DNA of 64,000 bases from Glossina fuscipes (GCF_014805625.2 NW_023998414.1:42918319-42982318); one strand, 5' to 3'. Positions 48,091 to 60,215 are shown, counted from the stretch's first letter. Program-made: numbers and translations. The notes: generated by a model not told the origin, from the letters alone.

Positions 48091-48269
48091 CTTTTCGTAG
48101 TCTTAGCTTTATTGTTTCAATTTTTAGAGTCGTAAGAATGCTAATAGCGGGAAAAAACGAGACAGATAGAAAAGGAATTACGATTTCGGATGGGTGAGTA
48201 TGTGAGCTAGACACCTTCAACGAAAACCGACGTACATATCGTTCGCACTGTACTGTCGATAACACTGTT
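48091..48269 (-). CDS. Candidate internal exon, possible membrane segment
   Basis: A good acceptor (CACCTATTACTATCTACAG) and a perfect donor (CGAAAAG then GTAAGTCC) on the minus strand bound 179 bases. They are open in one frame: one base, 59 codons, one base. The peptide has a basic start (CERYVRRFSLKVSSS), a hydrophobic stretch of about 20 residues around IPFLSVSFFPAISILT, and a basic end (KLRLRK). That would suit a transmembrane helix. No family is recognised. Among the anonymous candidates this has the best splice pair. Confidence 0.4.
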
Positions 48270-50080
48270 CTGTAGATAGTAATAGGTGGCGCCTATTTAC
48301 ACACAATATCAGCACCAAAGGTTCTTAATTTGGCAGCAATAAACAACGAGCCCTGAACCACGAATTGTTCCACAATTTTCGCAATATTTTAAGAATAGTG
48401 GCGGATTGGTTTGCTCTTTTTGCTCCAAAAATATCGATCAAGGATATGTTGGAGCTGCACACTGAAGTGTCGGTGTGTGTCACAATAACTTTATCACTTT
48501 CATCAATAAATATCACTGATCAGAATACATGCAAGCACCTATTTATTATTCATGAAAAATATATAAATAATCTACACTGAAAAGATTTAAGAAGAGCTAA
48601 CAGAGCTAATCGCATTACTAGCAGGTAAGGTTATGCGCGGTACTCTGAAATATTAAATTCCCAATGATTTTTCTCCAGCTAAGGACTTTCGAAAATTTAC
48701 GCTAAATACCCGAAATAATAAATAAATTCTCACTTGTCATATCAGCAGCATTCAAAGGCGGTCTCAATAAGCTCGAAGCTATCTATGTAATTCGTAATTA
48801 GGTCAACTATCGTACGTACATTATTCGATTCTCTATATAAAATTCCATTGTCCAGTATATACACCATCAGAATGGTGTGCTATTGCTTGTCGATAGTAGT
48901 TTCTCTTCTCCCCCAAAACTGCAGAAATTACGATTCTCTTCAAATTCTCTTCGCTTTCCATTGTCGATAATTTATAAAATATCGAAATAGATTGCTATCT
49001 AAAGCCGGCAGTGTGTTGCTGTTTGAAAGCAAAAAGCCATCATTCTTGAAATGAAAGCTTTCCTTAAATCACGTTGCTTAACTTTTAACATTTAGTGCAA
49101 GCATATTGTGCATTGCGCCTTCCGCCCTTTAAAGCGAATCAATCGAATCAGTTCGCCTCGGGCAAAATTTGTGAAAAAGTGTGAAAGCGAGTGAACGGCA
49201 GCAACATACGCTTTCATCAAAGATGATAGCTATCTAAGATACTCTTTTAGGGTAAATCTGACTTTATCTTGTCCCGAGAAGTGAGACACCCTTCCTAATT
49301 ATCATAAAGTGATCCGACAACGAAATTCTATATACAGTTTATTTCATATCCGTTGAAGGTAGAGCGCTACTATGTAGCGTAAGTCTGGTGTTTATTAGAA
49401 AAAAAATAAAAAATATAAAAAAAAACTAAAAACAATGTTTTGAACGGAAAATTGAAATAATTTTTCAAATTTTGTAGATTAAATGGGGTTGCAAATGTTA
49501 ACGAACAACAGCCAGTAACAATAATTTTCACATTGTTTAGTAACTGGCAAAATTCGCATCATTTATTTTTTTTTTGTTTTTTTTTTTTACTTTTATTTTT
49601 TGTTTATTACAGGAAGATAGAAAGAAGTGCCTGCGTTTTTCAAGTGCCTGCAATGTTTACAAAACACGAGACTGAGCTGGTTAGTTGGTTTATTGGCTTT
49701 TTGACCGCATGAATGGTGTGATAGGCGGTCGGAAGCACAAAGTTTGCGTTCCTTTACTGCAAAATAGCTAAATTGTTGCTTTCTATTTTTGTTTATGTTT
49801 TTTTTTTTTTTTTTTTTTTGAAAATGAATGGAAACGTGCCGATGCATAATTATCGAATACATAACCATTTGTTTTAGCACCTGTTCATGTCGTTTTACTT
49901 AGCGCGAGGAGTGGAAGAAATATCGAAGTAGAGTGAAGATAAGTAAACTAAGGGTTGAGTGCAAGCTCAAGCTATAAATGTATATAAGTTTAGACGATAT
50001 GATGATAATGCAATGAAAACACCCATCTTACTTACTTAAGTAGATTTAAGAGACTGAAATGTGTTACAAAAATTAAAGTA
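48270..50080. other. Stretch without a supported gene
   Basis: Overlapping 63- and 71-codon frames on opposite strands near 48325-48580, and T/A tracts at 49565-49820. Nothing is recognised. Confidence 0.45.
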
Positions 50081-50081
50081 A

Positions 50082-50348
50082 TTATTTACAAATTGTTCGA
50101 AAACATTCTAAAAGTGCTTGCTTTTGCATCTGCTTTTCTTTGATATTATCTTTTTCTTTTGTTGTTCTTGTTGTTGTTGTTTCACTTTTTTCTTTTTCTT
50201 TTTCGTTTTCTTTTTTTTTTTTTTTTGCTTTTTTCATTTTAAGTTCCTGACAAATCCTGTGAGCATCGACAGCATACATCATATGTGGGCATTGCATGAC
50301 TAATGTTAAGCCTTCAGTTGTATTCTGCTTTGTTTGTCTTGAACTCAT
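50082..50348 (-). CDS. Candidate first exon with lysine-rich tail
   Basis: An ATG in good context (A at -1 and -2, G at -3) begins MSSRQTKQNTTEGLTLVMQC and continues PHMMYAVDAHRICQEL. This first part looks like real protein. It runs into an A/G-rich tract read as lysine and glutamate, then to a stop at 88 codons. A donor could lie before the tract (GTATGC near 50278). No family is recognised. Confidence 0.25.
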   Translation of the reverse strand: MSSRQTKQNTTEGLTLVMQCPHMMYAVDAHRICQELKMKKAKKKKKENEKEKEKSETTTTRTTKEKDNIKEKQMQKQALLECFRTICK

Positions 50349-50349
50349 T

Positions 50350-52525
50350 TCGGCTGTGTGCGAGTGTATATATGATTATGTTGTTTTGTTTTTGACCAAA
50401 TGTAGACTTAGGACGTGCATTTAATTTTTTAAAAACAGCTCTTAGAGAGTAAAAGATAAAACACGTTTTACATACAAGCGTACAATATTATAGAGAGAGA
50501 GAAAAAAAAATGAAAAAAATAAGTAAAAAGTGCAGAAAAAATACGAGCAGAGAAAAAAATGGTAACACGACCAACGGTTAACATGAAAAATGGTATAGAA
50601 TAATCCCGGACTCCCAGTTGCAATATAATTTCTATGAAACATATATATATATACTGCGATTTGTTAACAAGAAATAAAATCTAGAATGTATTTCTGTACA
50701 GACAGACAGACATATGTGTGGCATAAAAAATGATTATTTTATATATGCATGTAAGTGCGTTTTTTTTTAACATATTTAAAGCGTGCATTTACATAATGAA
50801 AGATGTTTCAATGGACATGCATATGAGGCGTATATACTTACCTACTACTCAGCTTAGCTCAGCTCAGTTATACGAACTACCTCTACATAAAGAAAACAGT
50901 CGAAAGCAGAGTTTAAACCGAATTTTAAATACTCAACAATAAAGCGAAAAGGCATGCAGGCAATGATGTAAACGACTAATTATTTAAGAATGAATTCCCT
51001 TTCATGGACAATTTCCGTTAGATATACTTTCGCGTAGAAGCCGAAAGGTAAGGCTATCGTGAAAAGTATACGGTCCTTAAATGAATGGGCGCGCTACGAC
51101 AGATAAACGATAAAGATGACTTGGAATTTTATGTAGAATGAAACATTTAAAGTATTATGTATTAAATATATTAGGTTGTAAAATGTGTCTATTTGTTTTC
51201 ATCTGCTCTGCGCCTCGTTCCTTTAATTTATTAAAATGTGTGCGAATAGAATATGTGTGTAAAATATATGTAATTTTTTTCTTATAACATTTCCTTTGTG
51301 TCAACTCTTCCCCCTGGTTTTTTTTTTTTTTTTTTTTTTTTATTTTTTTTATTTTATTTTATATTTTTTTTAATATATGTATATAGATATGCGTCCTTTT
51401 TAAAACAAATAAATTTCATAAGCAACGCGTTCAAATGATGTCCTTTTTTAAGAGAAACAAAACAAAAAAAAATGTCGTAGCACTCGCTCTGTTAACATTT
51501 TTTTCTTATTTGGCCGTCGTATTATAATTTTGTTATAAAAAATTAAAAATTATTAGCTTTTTTCCTGCCACATATGAATATAAGAATTTTCTATGCGTAT
51601 GTACAACTTTGCGAATGTGTGTGTTCAGTAGTATATCCTGCGGCAAATGCGCATAATGAGCTGGTATTTATTTGCACATACACTTGTTTTCACTGCCGAC
51701 ATACTTGCACAAATCCATCTCCGTTAAAGGCGGGTGGGGTTCTGACCGTTCTGCTCATACATTTTTTCTTTGGTTTTTTTTTTCTGTTTTTTTTTTTTTT
51801 GCTTCTTTTTTTATGCCAGCAATAGATTTTTGGTTACTTTTACATTAAGACCACATTTTATACAATTTTTTTCGTCATTTAACAAAAAAAAATAAAATAA
51901 GGATCGCTTTATATGAAGTGCATCTACACGTGAACACACGCGCATTTGCTTGCGAATGTGAGTGTTTTTCTATACATATTTTTGGGCAAACGCGTAATTC
52001 TTTTTTATTAAGCGTAAATCCTGTGCCGGTCTAGATAATGAAATGTGGTTACAGTTACTTTATGTCCAAATTTTTTCCGGCTATTCACACTGATATTCTA
52101 AACCGATTTAAAGTTTCTCATAAAAGAGGAAAAGATGGGAGTTCTTAAAAAAAGACGACATATACTTAAGTGATGCGGGAAATGTAAATTTCTTGATTGG
52201 ATTCTTGATTGGTCGACTTATAAACCGTCTCGTCCCGTCCCGGATTCTCCCTATGAGTCTTCATCTATGGCTTAAGCAATCGAATTTCTTTCCTTAGGCA
52301 ATAGTACCGTCTGAAATGCGTCTATGCTTCCGTTGTGCATTTCGTTTACCTTCACGTTAGAATTCGCAAAACGAATGTTCCTGTATACGTATATCTAACT
52401 TCTTAATTCGTGAATTATAATTTCGTTTTGCGAGTACGCGCACTCGGTAAAATCGTTGAACCGCTTAACTATATACGAATTTGTATTTTATTATAAGCTT
52501 TCTAGTTAGAAAATAAATGAAATTT
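50350..52525. other. Stretch without a supported gene
   Basis: Low-complexity T tracts at 51318-51372 and 51772-51812, short frames only. A hexanucleotide-like AGCTC repetition lies near 50847-50868. Confidence 0.5.
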
Positions 52526-52530
52526 AAACG

Positions 52531-53175
52531 CAAGTAAGAAAGTTATATTCGACGAGGGTCGAATCTCGCATATCCATCACTATGTTTTTCGCGTTCTACT
52601 CTCCAAGTTCTGTCCTTCGATAACCATATCGCTGGTATTATTAAGAAAAAATTAATAGCGGTGCCTACCATATTCATTTTAAATGAACCCATTTTTAGGC
52701 AGCTAACACATCTTCATTTAAGGAGCGTACAAAATAGTTTTAGATATTCGGTCTTGTTTGCCTTAAGATAAACAAGCATAAAAAAAAAGCAAAATGTAAT
52801 CACTTATAACTTTGTGTCGGCATGAGTGACGTGTTTCATTTTTGCACATAAGGAGTAGAGTGCTTCGTAGAGTAAATGTGAAAAATTTCAGCCTCCTACC
52901 TATTATAACTTCCTAGTAATGAGCAAAAATCCAAAAAGTTTTGTTAAAAAAAAACCGAGTTGCGTTCAGCTCACGCTTTGGCCCATTTTCGAGATCGACC
53001 TGCGTGCAAATACTTCTAGTGTTTCTACGAAATTGGAAGTCGATATCTTCATTTTTGCGACCAAGAGAGTACCTACTACACAGTACATACTACACAGGCG
53101 GACAGATATGGCTAAATGGCAACTCAGAATTTCGTGAGCGAAAGGTGGGTGTACCTTAAGCGCTTCTATCAAAGC
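52531..53175 (+). repeat. Dispersed repeat family A, copy 2 (with B-type tail)
   Basis: Head CAAGTAAGAAAGTTATATTC, then GACGAGGGTCGAATCTCGCA, later GAAGTCGATATCTTCATTTT, GGCGGACAGATATGGCTAAA, and a final GGTGGGTGTACCTTAAGCGC. The last phrase matches the family-B ends at 19.6 and 39.8 kb, so the two families share a tail or this copy is a hybrid. Confidence 0.65.
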
Positions 53176-53179
53176 TTAG

Positions 53180-54425
53180 ACAGGATTTTCCTAGTGAAAG
53201 AAAGGCGTATACAAAAAGACATATATGGTATATAACAGTTGCCACTTGCAACGTAGTTTAGAAGAATAACTTTCGGATGTAATTTGTGGGCTGGAAATGG
53301 CACTGCAGTTACCGTCAATAGAAAACGCGGGAGAAGCAGGAAGCTGGTTTTTTATGGCAAAAATTAGAAGACTTCGACTAGGAGAATAGGGATCTTCAAG
53401 AAAATGTTGCAAAGCCATGTATGATTTTGCTACGCGAAAAGTTCAACGGTCATGCAATCTCCAGAAATAGCTGTGTAAGCTTGCCAGAAAGATCACGTGA
53501 TATAATCGTATTGCACTTTTTATTTTGGATCATTTCTCGAGCATTGACTTACTCCAATAAACCGCGAACTCACGAGCAGATTTATACGGAGAAGTAGAAA
53601 AAATTGGTGTTCTAAGATGAAGTTTTTACAAAAGTCCAGAACAAAGGCGAACATTTACATGAAATCGATTTTAAAAAAAAGATGGCGTGAACCAGTATCT
53701 AAATTAAAGGAAAGAATTCATCTTGATGTCTTTTAGCGTGTAGCTCGTATTCCAGATTCAAAAGAGGAAAAAATCTTGGGTTTGATGACTCTGTACTTAT
53801 ATATTATCCGAGGTCATTCGCTTAAGGAAATTAACGGTGATGTTGCCTGCCCTAAGCCTTCTAATAACGAACACACCGCACAGGGAACGGTTTATCAACG
53901 AGTGAGGCTGCCGTTAAAGGAATGACCATTTGGAAATTAAATTTAAATTGCGTATAAGAGAGATTGGTTTTTAAGACGATCTTCTAAAAGAAATGATGAT
54001 GATTGCCGAGACGGATATTATAGATAATTTACTACACTTTTTTAAGAGTAATTTTTCGATTCGTTTCAAACATCTGGCGTGGAATCTGTAAAACACTTAT
54101 TTACAATTTATGAGCACTTATTTACAGTGCAAGCACACGTAATAAAAGACGTTTGAACAATTCGCCCGTTGCAACAACATCTCGCTGAGCGCCCGTGTAT
54201 TGCTTCGATTAAAAAATCTTCTGTAACAGATACTACTCTTATCGCTTTACGACAGCAAAACATCTGTAGACTGTAGGGCTTATTAGGCAGATCTAATAAG
54301 AAATGACTTTCGATCGTTTGAAAGTTAAAGCTTTTTATTGAGAAAGAACACGTGTTTGATCCCATTTTCATAATTTGACAAGGAACACTGCTATGCATAC
54401 ACTACTGTGATGGAAACAAAAGAAG
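53180..54425. other. Stretch without a supported gene
   Basis: Protein-like readings on both strands (for example 54108-54398, -) with frequent stops in neighbouring frames suggest decayed transposon DNA. I could not place a family. Confidence 0.35.
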
Positions 54426-54429
54426 CGAA

Positions 54430-54960
54430 TTTGTTTATGAAATGAAAAATCTTTATTTATTCATTAAAGTCACTCTTATCGCCTTCGTAAAGTTCCAATT
54501 ATCCATCCTTACTATCAGTTTCGCCTGGCGGAAGGAGTTCATAGTTCGGAACACCACAATAATCGGGAAAAACTGTTAGCATCTTCTTAATTTTTCGGTG
54601 ACTTTGACGCGGTTTTTTCGACCTTGGATCTCCTTCTGCGCAATGTTCGACTCGATTTATCGATTGACTGATTGTTTCCGGGTCGTGCGCATAAAACCAG
54701 GTCTCATGTTCGGTAATTATGCCCTTCGTGACGTCTTGATGGTCTAAAATCGTTGCTTCACACACATAGCACAAATCGAAAAATTCATTTTTTTATGTTT
54801 GCAGGCTTGCAAAAACACGCGCAACTCTACAACATGGAACTTTACATAGATACCAAAGACAAGAAACAAAAACAAAAAAAAATAAAATAATATTAATTTC
54901 ATGATTTCTTAGTACCCAAGGAGTTTAAAGAAAAGTTCGTCTTATTTTTTGGTCACACTA
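54430..54960 (-). mobile_element. Internally deleted mariner relic
   Basis: On the minus strand a 91-codon frame contains HETWFYAHDPETISQS, PRSKKPRQSHRKIKKMLT and FPDYCGVPNYELLPPGET. These are the successive blocks of a mariner catalytic core (DETWxYxYDPET, PKKPRQSRSK, DxxGVVxxEFLPxGxT). The first catalytic aspartate is histidine. Immediately afterwards, in another frame, comes YEGDKSDFNE and a stop, the usual mariner C-terminus. So the last third of the catalytic domain has been deleted cleanly. N-terminal sequence is not recognised. Confidence 0.8.
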
Positions 54961-55069
54961 TTATGTAGTACATATGTATCGGCAGAGGCGCTAACATACG
55001 ATTACACATATTTGTTCTTATAAGTTTTTCAAGCGTTTTTCGTTTGATCATCATTTTGATTAATTGCAA

Positions 55070-55260
55070 GCAATTTTTAAATTACCGCGAGAAACACCCA
55101 ATACCCAAAAGCAACTGTTGAAAGTCGTATCCCGGCTGCAGGACTAAGAGGATGTATTCCTCCTAAAAGAGAACAGTCCGACATGAGAAAAATCGATTGA
55201 AATGGCCAAAGGCGTATAAGAACTGGGCAATGAGACACCCATGAGAAAAATGTTCTTCAG
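55070..55260 (+). mobile_element. Tc1-like transposase fragment (N-terminal part)
   Basis: TVESRIPAAGLRGCIPPKRE and, after a frameshift, RLKWPKAYKNW match the end of the Tc1 paired-type DNA-binding domain (AGLxGxxxxKKP) and the R-L-x-W/F-A-K-x-x-x-x-W helix before the catalytic core. Stops follow directly. No terminal repeat found. Confidence 0.6.
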
Positions 55261-55589
55261 ATTGATTCAGACGCATGTATCGCTTAGGAGTGCTTTGGTC
55301 AAGCAAGGCTATTTGAAAGTTCTTCAGAATTCCGCCTTGCCCAGTGGGGTAAGCCTCACGGGTTCTGGATTCATTTTTCCAGTTTTTCAACGTAAATGTA
55401 TGTCTGTGGTAAATAACATTCACTTATAAAACAATTTGGGAATAATATGCTTCTCTTTTTCTAAAATTCCGACAATACTTGAAGCAAAAGTATTTTTGCA
55501 GTGAAAACAAATCCCTGTCTTTGGACATAAAAATAGCACAAAATCTATGACATAAAAAAATTGAAGTGAATTTTTATGATAATAAAATT

Positions 55590-56110
55590 TCTGTCTGTCT
55601 AGAACTGTCTGAAGAATGTCAAACTTTGCTGAAGAATGCGAAAACTTTCTTGATATTTTATGAATCGTTGCCTAATGGACACTTTAGCATTGCTCCATAG
55701 ATTTCCTATCGTGTCAAGATTGAGATCTTTAGTAAATAATTCAAAAATTGAAAGCGAACCATTTAGAATTATCGCTGGGCGCTTTGGCGTATCGCAAGTA
55801 AATCCATAAAAACTGTACATTTTGTGGAGTGCTTTTGTAATGAGTCCAAAACCATGCCAGTACTTTACCACACTTTTTGACTTCCTGAGTGTACTTCGTA
55901 TGGTGCTTTTTGAACGGAGCCCGAACCTTCTAGCAGCTGATCGAATTCTGGTACTTTTTGCCCATCACTCCATAATATGTTTTCGGTGACATAACTTATG
56001 ACAAGTGTTCAACGCTTACGGACATGTAATTTTAAAAAAGAATTTCCCGTTGTTCATTCTTGCGGGAAGGGCGAACTCTGCGACTTCTCTCGACGGCTCA
56101 AATGGTCTTG
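55590..56110 (-). mobile_element. Tc1-like transposase relic (opposite orientation)
   Basis: The minus strand reads YEVHSGSQKVVKYWHGFGLI over a frameshift (the 'VKHGGGSVMVWGCFS' region), then DLNLDTIGNLWSNAKVSIRQ, the 'DLNPIENLWxxxKRxIRKR' block. The triad glutamate is glycine (TIGNLW). Part of the core between the two blocks is deleted. It faces the Tc1 fragment at 55070-55260, so the two may be separate insertions or one rearranged element. Confidence 0.65.
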
Positions 56111-56551
56111 CGATCATCTTCGATCGTATTAATTACTAATTATTTAGTTCATTCGCATTTTTCCCTTTCTAATGCACATTAACAATAATAGTGCACTTCC
56201 GAGGGATGCACTAAAGTTCTCGAGATCTTTTAATGAAAGCACTAATTAACTTAGCAAAACAACACAATGAAAAATGAAGAGGATTTTATTTAAAAATCGC
56301 GTCTATTTTTATTTCTTTCGTTATTGCTGTGGAAAACCCCACAATACACTGTGCGCGAACCAACTGGCAAAGCGAAAAAAACAAAAAGATGACTACAAAT
56401 TTTCATTTAAAAGCCGTAGGCCTATTATCTAGTTCCACAGACAATATTTCATGCGCAAACGGAGACTACAACATTAGTGAATACACACGCCAGCTAGACT
56501 GCTGCTAATGCAATCATCTTGATTCATCTGCTCTGCAATCATCAACTCGTA

Positions 56552-57345
56552 CTAGCAACAAAATACACATAATGAGTTTAGCAGTTCAATCAATTTTCTT
56601 CTTAACGTATTCGAAGAATAATCGAAGGAGTTCAGGCTCAGTGGTAAGGCATTCCAATACCTCGCAACACGAACAGTGAAAGATCGCTCGGCTGATAAGT
56701 TAGACAAATGTGTTATTAGCACGAAAGGCTTTCTATGCGATCTACAAGGCCGCAGTCGTTCTACCAAAAGGCTAAAGGAAATAAACAACCTGAATTTTAA
56801 ATAATCGGGAAAAGGGAATTTTAAGAAAGCGTGAAGACGCTACAAAGAAAACGAATTATACGATTACCTCGGGCATCCAGAGAAGTCTTTAATACAAGAG
56901 TTAACGTGCGTCATGAGGAAGGAATGCGCAATGATATGTTTAACCTTTAGAAGTAGACATGAGTTTAGGTCGTACAATTTTCGCAGCGTAAGCCAAACTT
57001 TAGCAGAAACGTTGTTAAGATCAATAGACTAGACCAGATATTTTTGCATTGAGGTTGAATGATCCAGTAAGGAGACATTTAGAGAATAAGGCTTTAGCAA
57101 GAGTTAAGAATTGCTCAAGACTCGTTAAGCAGAAAGATGTCACCTACATAAGCGAAAAAAGAGTAGCCTTTCCTAACTAAATCCCAAAGATCATTCATCA
57201 AGAGAGTAAACAACAGGGGGATCAAAATGACATCTTGCAGTACAGCAAACATAGACTCATTGAGGGAAGAGTTGAAGGTATTCACCGTAGCAAACTGCTT
57301 ACGATCCGAGATATATGGCCTTGACAAGCTTACAAGCACTTACAG
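56552..57345 (-). mobile_element. Non-LTR retrotransposon RT relic, copy 2
   Basis: On the minus strand come RKQFATVNTFNSSLNES, LQDVILIPLLFTLLMNDLWD and FFAYVGDIFLL. After about 350 bases come ERSFTVRVARYWNALPL and NSFDYSSNTLRRKLIELL, the C-terminal end common to jockey-like elements. By eye the core is roughly nine-tenths identical to the + strand relic at 18895-19350 at the DNA level. About 60 bases present in copy 1 (CLGVTF region) are deleted here. It shares the QDVILIP and YxGD changes. Confidence 0.85.
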
Positions 57346-57756
57346 ACACTTTGAAATTATCATATCAATTTGTTAATGAGCCTCTTTTCTGGGGCAATAT
57401 TTTCTTCAAAGTAATGCTCACCAATATTATCAACTAAGAACAAAATTCTTCAATTACATAGGTAAAAAAGTAAAGTTTTCTCTCAATTTTGCTCTATTTA
57501 TGTGTCCACGTTTCTATATATGCCAGCCGAGCAATCCACATCGACGACAAAGCGGAATATCCGTAGTATCAAGCTTACGTTCGTTGTTTGCATATACAAG
57601 TAAATTCGTTGTTCCAATAAGTCAGACAAAGCTAACGCAAAATTACTTTTCCAAGTGTATTCGCTACTCTTTTTTTTCTTCTTGATTAGCACTTATCTCT
57701 ATCGATTATTGAGTTATGCATTATTGAGTTTTTATTGCTTATTGGAACAACACGTA

Positions 57757-58170
57757 ACAAGTAAGAAAATTTTATTCGGTTGTAATCAAATTCTCCATCG
57801 CTGTTGTCCTAAAAAGGGTTAAAAAAAAGAAAAAAACTAAATTTTCATACGCGATAACATTAGACATGGGTGTGGCTGACTTTTTCTATTTCGGCATAAT
57901 AAAACCGTAAATTTGTGTCGTGTATCTGTTGATGTTTATGAGCAACAAGCAAAAAACACGGAAAGCCAAAGTGTTCACAGTTTTTGTTTTATGGACGTGT
58001 GGACGTTACTGATGTGCCCTTTGACGAGTTTAGGTCATTTTCAGATTCTCTTGCATGTTTGTAAGCGATATCTTCATTTTTGCAGTTGGACAAACGGACA
58101 AAGTACGCAGTGGTGTCCCGAATTTACCGAATTCACTGGTCAAGAATATACATGTTTTATGGGACTTTGG
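57757..58170 (+). repeat. Dispersed repeat family A, copy 3
   Basis: Head ACAAGTAAGAAAATTTTATT, then ATGGGTGTGGCTGACTTTTT, AAAAACACGGAAAGCCAAAG, GGACGTGTGGACGTTACTGA, GCGATATCTTCATTTTTGCA and GGACAAACGGACAAAG. Confidence 0.7.
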
Positions 58171-58204
58171 ATTTTGGAAGGTTTTGACAAAAAACTAAAA
58201 TATT

Positions 58205-58490
58205 GATAGCCTACCATATTGGATAAATGTGGCCGATTTTTTTTTTTTTTTTTTTTTTTGGTTCTTTAGCCAATTTGGCCCAATTTCAATACCGATTTGC
58301 CTATTTCCGTCAAGGAGATAGCTACACTGAAGGAGATAGCTACACTGTTACTGCCAGGAGAATACCTAGAACAGACATTGCAGGCACTCACAGACGGAGA
58401 TACTTAAATCGATTCAGAATAAGATACGGATCAAGAATATATACTCTTTCAGGAGTCCCTATGAAACTTAGTCCTGAGCGTTGAAAACGT
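58205..58490 (+). repeat. Dispersed repeat family A, partial copy 4
   Basis: GATAAATGTGGCCGATTTTT, a T tract, CCGTCAAGGAGATAGCTACA (duplicated at once as AAGGAGATAGCTACAC) and CACAGACGGAGATACTTAAA. It lacks the head motif and continues directly after copy 3. Confidence 0.6.
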
Positions 58491-58494
58491 GGTA

Positions 58495-59045
58495 ACAAAA
58501 TGAATTCAATCCGCGGTCTTCGGTGATGGGTACAGAAATGAGATAGCTGTGTGCATAGTTTCGTAATATGGCTTATTCTTCCCTCTTTTTTATTTATTTT
58601 TTTTATGTTAAACGTTCAGTTCTGCTAAAACATTTGTCAAAACTCACATATAGATCCAATACGCAAACATTGGCATTACGGACGTCGAGGAAAAACGAAA
58701 TCATTCTCGTATTGAAATAATCAATCGTTATGAGAGATTCTCTAATCGGTATGTGAGAAGGTACTGTAGTGAAACACGACAAATTAGTTTGTTAACGTTT
58801 ATTGAATTTGTTGTGTTTCGCTTTATTCGTAATTCGACTACCGACTACTGATCTTTTGGCCATTGCTTATCTGCAAACTTGTTTGTGCTCATGTTAGTGT
58901 ATTTAAAAATTCGAGATTATTGCTTAAAGTTGCCATTGTGCTAAACCAGGTTATTAGAATTGGGCTAAAGCCTTGTAATATGCAAAGCTTGCATAAGTCA
59001 AACTGAATAGTGATAGGCAAAATAAAAGAAAATAAATCTCAGGCC
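58495..59045. other. Gene-free stretch
   Basis: Unique AT-rich sequence with no supported frame between repeat copies and the gypsy relic. Confidence 0.5.
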
Positions 59046-59049
59046 ATTA

Positions 59050-59800
59050 TGCTGCACATTCCCTCTTTGCAATTAAATGATCATTCTTGGGTGCTTTTGT
59101 GTATATCTTTCTTTTTCTTTCACCTAGCATGCGCGTATGCTATATGAAATCCATACTTAGTTTGCTTAGCGTAGTCAGTTTTGTCTGTTTTCTCGGGACT
59201 TGTTAATTATCTGGGGGCCTTGCAAATACTTGTTCTTTGGCATAGCATTGATGTATTGCGGAAGGTGTTGTATGAAAAAACAATATTGGAAAAATCTTAG
59301 CCAGTCGATACATATGAACGGATATATTCGTTTAATGTTCGATGGCTGCGTTCCGCTGCACCAAGTGTGCGATGATGATGGGCTCTTGATATTGTTTTGT
59401 CTATTTTCAGTTACTTCCATAGATCTTCCACTAAGATATTTTTATGTTCTATTCCTTGATCGGTAATGAGTGTTTTCTTAGGTCCGCAGTTTAAAACAAA
59501 ATTTTCAAAGACTACCCTTGCTGCGATTTTGGCGCTTTTTTCTGTAACTGGGGTTGTTATCAGATACGTGGTAACATCACAAATTCGTTGCCACTTTTTG
59601 TCTTTAGTAGAGGACCAACGGCGCTGGCGTCTCTTATTATGCAGAAGGGTTTTTTGAAATCGGGCTACTGCAGCTCAAACGCCTGATTACACGTTGGAGT
59701 CCATTCGAATAGAATTTTCGTGCTGCACAGTTTAGTTAAGTGACCCACCTGTAATAGTTGCAATTTGCAACAAAACGATTTTTTTCCATTGTTTTAGAAA
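59050..59800 (-). mobile_element. Ty3/gypsy LTR-retrotransposon pol relic
   Basis: Read on the minus strand in changing frames: NYYRWVT and KILFEWTPTCNQAFE (end of RT, start of RNase H), then AVGPLLKTKSGNEFV (start of the integrase core). Next come ICDVTTYLITTPVTEKSAKI, KKTLITDQGIE, an in-frame stop, and AHHHRTLGAAERSHRTLNEY. The integrase second D and E are present with 35 residues between, but a stop lies between them and the first-D block is out of frame. Most of RNase H and the zinc-binding region are missing. It is a dead, internally deleted copy; LTRs and env were not found. Confidence 0.85.
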
Positions 59801-60215
59801 GTCAAGGGTCGCATCGCTAAAAGAAGTAAAACTTGTAAAATAATGATCGAAATGTCGTACAATTTTAACGCATTTCATTCCAAGGATAATGCTATCGGTC
59901 GATAGTTACGTAACATTTGTATTTCGTGCTAAGAACTTATTGATTGATTGATGTGTTGTAGACATGTAAGGATATCTTAGTCAGTTAATAAAAGAAGATC
60001 TTCGATTACCTATTCTTTGATTCGTTTTCCAAGCAAATTTAAATCTCTAGTTAAACACAAAAAGCGACTAAATAACTTTAGTAAAAACTATTTTGAGCAC
60101 TACGAAGGCGAATATGACTTTGTCTCTAGTTTTTAATCTCTTCTATATTGTGGGTTTGTTTTTCTCAGAGCTTTAATCGCTTGTATCAACAAAACAACAA
60201 CCAAACAAAAAAAAC

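Noticed and set aside
50838..50870. Perfect minus-strand donor (GAGTAG then GTAAGTATA)
   Set aside because: All three frames before it contain stops close by, so no coding exon can end there.
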